From positions 1 through 19,706 of the forward strand of contig CAZCHH010000061.1 in the NCBI GenBank assembly GCA_964498585.1: a stretch of DNA of 19,706 bases, written 5' to 3'. Below the pieces are notes generated by a model that was not told the DNA's origin, did no database searches, and worked only from the letters and a program-made list of their open reading frames with translations. Source of the stretch: JAAYJM01 sp964498585 (GTDB taxonomy: Bacteria > Bacteroidota > Ignavibacteria > Kapaibacteriales > UBA2268). A program made the translations under genes and the position numbers. Position 1 is the first letter of the stretch. Each line of letters begins with the position of its first letter. Of the stretch, positions 15,134-19,706 are shown piece by piece.

Positions 15134-15285
15134 GTCATTCTGACGAATGTCAGAATCCATCTTATTATTGTTCAACGCTATTCAATTTTAGCTATATCAA
15201 GGAAGCATTTGGGCTTGCCCAAATGATACAAGTGAGCAAGCTCACTTGCTTTCCCAAGATGGATTCTGGCATAGGCCAGAATGAC
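15134..15285 (+). repeat. Four-hairpin dispersed repeat, copy 4
   Basis: Cleanest copy, 152 bases. The left end GTCATTCTGAC-GAAT-GTCAGAAT and right end ATTCTGGC-ATAG-GCCAGAATGAC form imperfect terminal inverted repeats that continue into AATCCATCTT / AAGATGGATT. Inner palindromes are CATTTGGGCTTGCCCAAATG (15206-15225) and CAAGTGAGCAAGCTCACTTG (15229-15248). Confidence 0.9.
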
Positions 15286-15441
15286 AAGAAAAGGTGTAAT
15301 TGGCAAAAGAAGTGAGGATATCACAGCTAATTATTATAAATAGTGATGTTTTTATGGAATGTGAATAAACAATAAAACTGAATAAACTGCGTTTTATTTG
15401 AGTTAATTAGACTATTAGTACTCATTACAAAAATTAAATGA

Positions 15442-16464
15442 ATGAAAATATTAGCAATAGAATCGTCTTGTGATGAAACTTCAGCAGCGGTAATAATAGA
15501 CTCGCAAATTGTAAGCAATATAATATCATCACAAATATTTCATCAAAAGTTTGGTGGCGTAATTCCAGAACTTGCATCAAGAGCGCATCTAAAAAATATT
15601 CACTACGTAATTTCAGAAGCACTTCTGGAAAGTAGAACAAATATAAATCAAATAGATGGATTAGCAGTAACTTCCGAACCCGGTCTAGTTGGTTCTCTTA
15701 TTGTTGGCTCAAACTTTGCTAAAGGGCTGTCTTTACGGTATGGTAAACCGGTCATTCCGATTAATCACATTGAAGGGCATATTTTTTCAGGATGTCTGCA
15801 AGAGCAATCGCTAAAATTCCCTTTCATTACGTTAGTAGTTAGTGGTGGGCATACTTCAATTTTCTTTGTGAAAAGCTATAATGAATATAAGGTTCTTGGT
15901 TCAACTCGAGACGATGCTGCCGGAGAAGCATTCGATAAAATAGGCACAATGCTTGGTTTAAGTTATCCTGCAGGTCCTGCTATTGATAAATTAGCAAAAC
16001 AGGGTAATCCAAAAAGATTTGATTTTCCAAGAGCTATGATTAATAAAGCGAATTACGATTTTAGTTTTAGTGGCATTAAAACTTCTGTCCGATATTTCCT
16101 TCACAACCAATATCCTATGGGAATTCCAGAGGAAGATATTGCAGATTTATGCAGTTCAGTGCAGCAAGCTATTGTTGATGTGCTTATTCACAAAGTATTA
16201 AATGCAGCTTTTGATTATAAGGTAAATAGTATCGTTATTGGTGGTGGTGTTTCTGCAAACTCTGCTTTGAGAGACCAACTAACTGTAAAAGCAAAAAAGC
16301 ATAAGATTAATGTTATAGTTCCAGAGTTTTCCTATTGTATGGACAACGCTGCTATGATTGCTTTTCTTGCTGAAAAAAAACTCAGCTTTATTGATAAAAA
16401 ACAATTCTTCAATTTGAAATTCACTGTTAGTCCAACAGGTTTTAGAGCAAAAAAAAATAGTTGA
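15442..16464 (+). CDS. tsaD: tRNA N6-adenosine threonylcarbamoyltransferase TsaD
   Basis: Transfers the threonylcarbamoyl group to A37 of ANN-decoding tRNAs (t6A), working with TsaB and TsaE in the cytoplasm. Length is 340 residues, as usual. 'MKILAIESSCDETSAAVI' opens the ASKHA fold. 'PELASRAHLKNI' (42-53) is the family signature. The metal ligands are probably H109 and H113 in 'NHIEGH' and D301 in 'CMDNAAM'. Nucleotide-binding elements include 'VVSGGHT' (132-138) and 'IGGGVSAN' (266-273). The ATG at 15442 places the conserved motif at the very N-terminus; an overlapping ATG at 15438 is in another frame. No tsaB or tsaE is in the window. The gene stands apart from tatC and converges on the large surface-protein gene. 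Confidence 0.97.
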   Translation: MKILAIESSCDETSAAVIIDSQIVSNIISSQIFHQKFGGVIPELASRAHLKNIHYVISEALLESRTNINQIDGLAVTSEPGLVGSLIVGSNFAKGLSLRYGKPVIPINHIEGHIFSGCLQEQSLKFPFITLVVSGGHTSIFFVKSYNEYKVLGSTRDDAAGEAFDKIGTMLGLSYPAGPAIDKLAKQGNPKRFDFPRAMINKANYDFSFSGIKTSVRYFLHNQYPMGIPEEDIADLCSSVQQAIVDVLIHKVLNAAFDYKVNSIVIGGGVSANSALRDQLTVKAKKHKINVIVPEFSYCMDNAAMIAFLAEKKLSFIDKKQFFNLKFTVSPTGFRAKKNS

Positions 16465-16501
16465 GCCGCTTTAATGAATTAATACTAAGTAATATAAAGA
16501 C

Positions 16502-16531
16502 AGATGTCCTACTTCGAGATGTAGGACATCT
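16502..16531. terminator. Bidirectional terminator between tsaD and the T9SS protein gene
   Basis: AGATGTCCTAC (16502-16512) and GTAGGACATCT (16521-16531) form a perfect 11-base-pair stem with an eight-base loop. T-rich sequence follows on the plus side, and the minus side reads into TTTATATTA. Its place between two convergent genes fits termination of both. Confidence 0.75.
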
Positions 16532-16571
16532 TCATTATTTTATTTACAAGTTTTGTTGTTAAAATACTTAT

Positions 16572-16599
16572 GAGATTCCTCGCTTACGCTCGGAATTAC
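16572..16599 (-). repeat. Short solo relative of the SERSEES-type repeat
   Basis: GAGATTCCTCGC-TTACGCTCGGAAT is the reverse complement type of the start of the 9174 unit (GTCATTCTGAGCGTAGCGAAG), with a few differences. It lacks the second arm. Confidence 0.55.
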
Positions 16600-16644
16600 A
16601 AGTAAATTATCAATTTTCAATTATTGCATTAAACCAAATATAAT

Positions 16645-19470
16645 TTATCTTATTACATTTAATTTATTGATGCTTCTGTTTATTCCATTATCAATAATAA
16701 TAAAATATAAACCTTGAGGAATATCTTTTAGTCCAATATTGATTTCATTTGTTCCGGAAGTTACATTGATAGTGGAATCGAAATAAACAGCTCCGTTTTG
16801 ACTTAAAACTGTAATATTTGCAGTTTTGTCAGCAGTAGAATTATATCTGACAAAAATATTATCCTGTGCAGGATTTGGATATACTAAACCTGCTTCCGTT
16901 CCATTATTATCATCAACAGATGAAACAGCATTAATAACTATAGTTCCATTATCAATTGTTTTATTGTCTTCGTCAATATTGATTTCCTGAATATAAGGAG
17001 CGAAGCCGACTTTTGTTGCAACAAAGCTATATTGCCCGGTAGTCAATTCCGAAAAATCATAGCCACCATTTTTATGTGTTATAATATAATCAACAATATT
17101 GTTTTCATTATCTAGAATATAAACAAAAGCGCCGGCAATTGGCTCTTCTCCCTGCGCGTAATCCTCATTTTTCACCTGAATACCACCTCCACCTTTGCGT
17201 CCGTGTATAAAACCTTTAAAATGGCATCTTCCAAATCTTCTGTGAATATAGCGTAATTTAATTGTAATACTGTCAAGCTCTGTTGTTTCTTCGACAAGAA
17301 GCATAGTAGCTTCGAGCCAGTTGAAAACGGCAAAATCATTTTCTCTGTAAAAGCCCGGAGCTAGTTCTCTTAAATATGGAACAGCAGCAATTACATAACT
17401 GCCCGGTATAAGATTTGTTATTGTATAGCTTCCGTCTGGATTAATTTGTGAAGTATTTCCAATAAATAAATATTCTTCGTTCCAAGGACCTGATTCAATT
17501 AAATATGCGATTACGAAGCCATCAGTAATAGGTCCTTCGTCTTTATTAATCACAGTTCCGGAAATTGAATTTGCATAGCTAATATGCTCGGCAAGATTGA
17601 AATTAATTGTAGTTAAATTTTCGGTTAATACTAATTCTTCGGCTGTTGTAACATCTGTTGCCAAATTATAGTATTGTGGCATTAATTGCGGGATTGTAAT
17701 ACCATTAATTAAAGTGTCATTTGGAGTTCGGCAGTAAGCAATGTAAGTAAATTGATTTGACAAATTAATTGAATACTCGCCTGTTTGAGGATTAGTTGTA
17801 GTGCGGAAAATTTCCATTCTTTCACTGTTGAATTTTTTTCCAAAGAATTCAACGATTGCAAAAGGAACGGGAGAATTGTCCAAAGCTCTTGTTACAACTC
17901 CACTTACGGTATAATGGTCTGGCTGAGGAATTGTTTCGACCTGAGCATTAATTGTAATAGTATCGCCGCAAGCTAAATTAATTTGAGTAGCTCCTTCAAA
18001 GCTTTCACTATCCTGCCACCATTCTTCAGCAACTCTATCACCTGAAAATTTCAAATAGTAAGTTCCTTCATCAAGATTTAAGAAGAATAATCCGTTTTCA
18101 AGGTTTTGCTTTTGTATTTGAGTAAGCCCGTTATTATTCATTTGATAGACATAGACTTTCCCTGTAGCAAATTCATTGTTTTGGTTCAAAACGGTGCCAA
18201 CAATTATTGGACTTATAGCACAATTACTAACTTTAAGAGCGAATGCTTGTTTCTTTGTAATATTTTCATTTGCGGATTTATATGCAACAATTCTGACTTC
18301 ATAAATACCTGCTTCAGTAGGAGTCCAGCTAATCAATCCTGTTTCTTCGTTTATTGTCATTCCATCGGGAGGTTCAATCAAATAATAACGAACTTCGCTG
18401 CTATCGCTTGCAACAGCAACTGCCTGATAAGTGTATTCAGTATTAACAACCGTCAGTTCAATTGGTCTGCTAACGAAAGATATTGTAACATTGATTTCTT
18501 TTTCCTGAACGACAGCATTTAAAGTAATAGCATCGCCACAATTAACAATTAATGTATCTGCATCAGCTTTTTCAGCAGCGTCCTGCCACCATTCCGGATA
18601 AAAATCGCCTTCACCAAATCTAACTAAATACAAACCCTGGTCGAGTTCAACAGAAAATGTACCATTTTCAATATTTGCTAAAATTTGCTTTGATTGCGGA
18701 TTCTCGCCTAATTTATGAATGATTACAATTCCCCTTGAAACAGCAAGATTATTACCATAAACAACAGTACCACTTAAAACAGCAGGAACCTCGCAAAATC
18801 TTACCACAATTCTTAATTCTATATGTTTAAATACTTGTGGATATTCAACTAAATATGCTTTTAAAACTGCCTCGTAAACACCTGCTACAGTAGGAGTCCA
18901 GCTAACCAATCCACTGTCGTTTACTGTCATTCCGTCTGGAGCTTCAATTAAAGAATAAGCAAGTTCGGCGCCATTTGAAGCTGTTGCGTGTCCGTTATAT
19001 AAATATTCTACTCCAACAGAAGCAGTATTTATTGGCTCATTATCAAATGTAATTTCCACAACAGGAGGAGGATTATAAAGTTCTATTACAGAAATATTGG
19101 AGCGTCTGCTCAGTTCATTTTCAGAAACAGATTTTAAGAAAAAAGTATATGTTTCCTGTTCTAAGTTGGCAGTATAAATAAAAGAATAGAACCTGCCTTG
19201 TCCTTCAACAACAGAATCTATTGGTATGAAGTAAGCTAAATCAAATTCACTTGTGTCTTCAGTAATTCCTTCTGCCATGTAAAGATTGAACCCACTTATA
19301 TCTTCAATGCTTTCCATTTTCCATAGAAAATGTATTGTTGCAACACCTTCATTTAAAGCACCTTCTCCACGAAACTGGTTAGGAGGATTGATTGCAAACA
19401 ACACATTCGGCAATAATGTTGCTATCAATAAAGCAATCATTAAACGAATTGATGTAATTTTTTTAAACAT
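16645..19470 (-). CDS. Large T9SS-sorted multi-domain surface protein with internal duplication
   Basis: Exported protein of 941 residues. The signal peptide covers about 1-26 (ending 'LFA'). A fibronectin/Ig-like segment (about 27-135) is followed by two homologous units (138-326 and 327-513). Each unit has an Ig-like putative He_PIG domain ('PDGMT(V/I)N...SWTPT.AG(V/I)YE', 178-200 and 368-391) and then a CnaB/carboxypeptidase-regulatory-like domain containing 'EWWQD' (293-297, 483-487). Each also has a cysteine pair, C226/C311 and C417/C501. Three further regulatory-like beta domains follow (about 520-628, 635-740, 748-848). A T9SS sorting domain ends the protein ('VYPNPAQDNIFVRY', 'IPQGLYFIII', final 'NKLNVIR'). 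Architecture suggests an adhesive or structural surface protein; no catalytic motif is seen. The start has GAGGT at 19475-19479, four bases upstream. Confidence 0.87.
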   Translation of the reverse strand: MFKKITSIRLMIALLIATLLPNVLFAINPPNQFRGEGALNEGVATIHFLWKMESIEDISGFNLYMAEGITEDTSEFDLAYFIPIDSVVEGQGRFYSFIYTANLEQETYTFFLKSVSENELSRRSNISVIELYNPPPVVEITFDNEPINTASVGVEYLYNGHATASNGAELAYSLIEAPDGMTVNDSGLVSWTPTVAGVYEAVLKAYLVEYPQVFKHIELRIVVRFCEVPAVLSGTVVYGNNLAVSRGIVIIHKLGENPQSKQILANIENGTFSVELDQGLYLVRFGEGDFYPEWWQDAAEKADADTLIVNCGDAITLNAVVQEKEINVTISFVSRPIELTVVNTEYTYQAVAVASDSSEVRYYLIEPPDGMTINEETGLISWTPTEAGIYEVRIVAYKSANENITKKQAFALKVSNCAISPIIVGTVLNQNNEFATGKVYVYQMNNNGLTQIQKQNLENGLFFLNLDEGTYYLKFSGDRVAEEWWQDSESFEGATQINLACGDTITINAQVETIPQPDHYTVSGVVTRALDNSPVPFAIVEFFGKKFNSERMEIFRTTTNPQTGEYSINLSNQFTYIAYCRTPNDTLINGITIPQLMPQYYNLATDVTTAEELVLTENLTTINFNLAEHISYANSISGTVINKDEGPITDGFVIAYLIESGPWNEEYLFIGNTSQINPDGSYTITNLIPGSYVIAAVPYLRELAPGFYRENDFAVFNWLEATMLLVEETTELDSITIKLRYIHRRFGRCHFKGFIHGRKGGGGIQVKNEDYAQGEEPIAGAFVYILDNENNIVDYIITHKNGGYDFSELTTGQYSFVATKVGFAPYIQEINIDEDNKTIDNGTIVINAVSSVDDNNGTEAGLVYPNPAQDNIFVRYNSTADKTANITVLSQNGAVYFDSTINVTSGTNEINIGLKDIPQGLYFIIIDNGINRSINKLNVIR

Positions 19471-19507
19471 AGTAACCTCGAAAGATAATAAAAAATGTGC
19501 TAATTTT

Positions 19508-19513
19508 ATTATA
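19508..19513 (-). promoter_or_regulatory. Possible -10 element of the 941-residue protein gene
   Basis: TATAAT on the minus strand, 37 bases before the ATG. No good TTGACA-like -35 lies 17 bases further up, and in AT-rich DNA such a hexamer can arise by chance. Confidence 0.25.
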
Positions 19514-19665
19514 GAAACAATGGAGGTTAATATTTGTTACAGGATTTTTTTCTTGCTCAACTTTCCTAGTAGATAAAATAAGATAAACATAAAGTAGTAG
19601 TGCATTACAACAGGATTATATAAAATTCTTAAAAAAACACTACTTTTACTCATAAAACCTTTTAA

Positions 19666-19706
19666 CACCTCCCCTGCCCCTCCTTATTAGGAGGGGAATA
19701 AGAACA
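19666..19706 (-). repeat. GC-rich hairpin repeat, copy 2 (cut by window end)
   Basis: CCCCTCCT (19677-19684) pairs with AGGAGGGG (19689-19696), followed by AATAAGAACA. The reverse complement gives TTCTTATTCCCCTCCT...AGGGG...AGGTGT, matching the unit at 9124. Confidence 0.7.

Larger units (their letters stand above)
15045..15441. other. Gap between tatC and tsaD holding repeat copy 4
   Basis: Contents are a small hairpin (15088-15105), four-hairpin repeat copy 4 (15134-15285) and about 150 AT-rich bases before tsaD, which presumably contain its promoter. No coding frame or RNA gene is recognised. Confidence 0.7.

Noticed and set aside
1..19706. CRISPR array
   Set aside because: The dispersed repeats are far apart, differ in orientation and are long palindromes; the short tandem arrays have no spacers.
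1..19706. Phage, transposase, toxin-antitoxin, restriction or other defence system
   Set aside because: All thirteen coding regions belong to housekeeping, export, envelope or surface-protein families; no such gene or integration site is seen.

Overview
The window is an A+T-rich stretch of chromosome, most likely from the Bacteroidota/Chlorobiota (FCB) group, and possibly Ignavibacteria or Kapabacteria. Three things point there. Two large exported proteins end in type IX secretion (T9SS) sorting domains. There is a choice-of-anchor-D-like (ASH) protein. The gaps carry short palindromic repeats of a kind common in that group. The assignment is inferred from families, not from a marker-gene comparison.

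Layout. 1-422: palindromic repeat copy 1 and AT-rich DNA. 423-2714 (+): T9SS-sorted ASH-domain protein. 2804-4595 (-): a two-gene unit, YqaA/DedA-like membrane protein followed by a GT4-type glycosyltransferase. 4596-4976: a mosaic of 7- and 8-bp tandem arrays with a four-tract G-quadruplex motif. 4977-7085 (+): bi-domain dehydrogenase of the type found in cell-surface polysaccharide loci. 7086-7385: repeat copy 2 and a long inverted repeat. 7386-9008 (-): STAS protein followed by purA. 9009-9588: a dense repeat block. 9589-13724 and 13727-14179 (-): DUF2141 protein, DUF58 protein, secD, secF. 14256-15044 (+): tatC, divergent from that block. 15045-15441: repeat copy 4. 15442-16464 (+): tsaD. 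16645-19470 (-): a 941-residue T9SS-sorted multi-domain protein with an internal duplication. 19471-19706: upstream region and a GC-rich hairpin.

The genes mix housekeeping (purA, tsaD), envelope transport (SecDF, TatC), polysaccharide or envelope work (glycosyltransferase, dehydrogenase, YqaA-like) and T9SS cargo. SecDF assists Sec export, the first step for T9SS substrates, so the export genes and cargo fit together functionally, although they are not one operon.

I found no convincing new multi-gene system: no CRISPR, phage, transposase, toxin-antitoxin or defence genes. The most distinctive signal is non-coding. A family of about 152-bp elements, each with four hairpins, occurs in four intergenic gaps, and in one copy the core is inverted relative to its ends. 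Other repeats (a 'SERSEES'-coding palindrome, GC-rich hairpins, ATCAACAA octamer arrays, a GGGGATT array) fill the same gaps.
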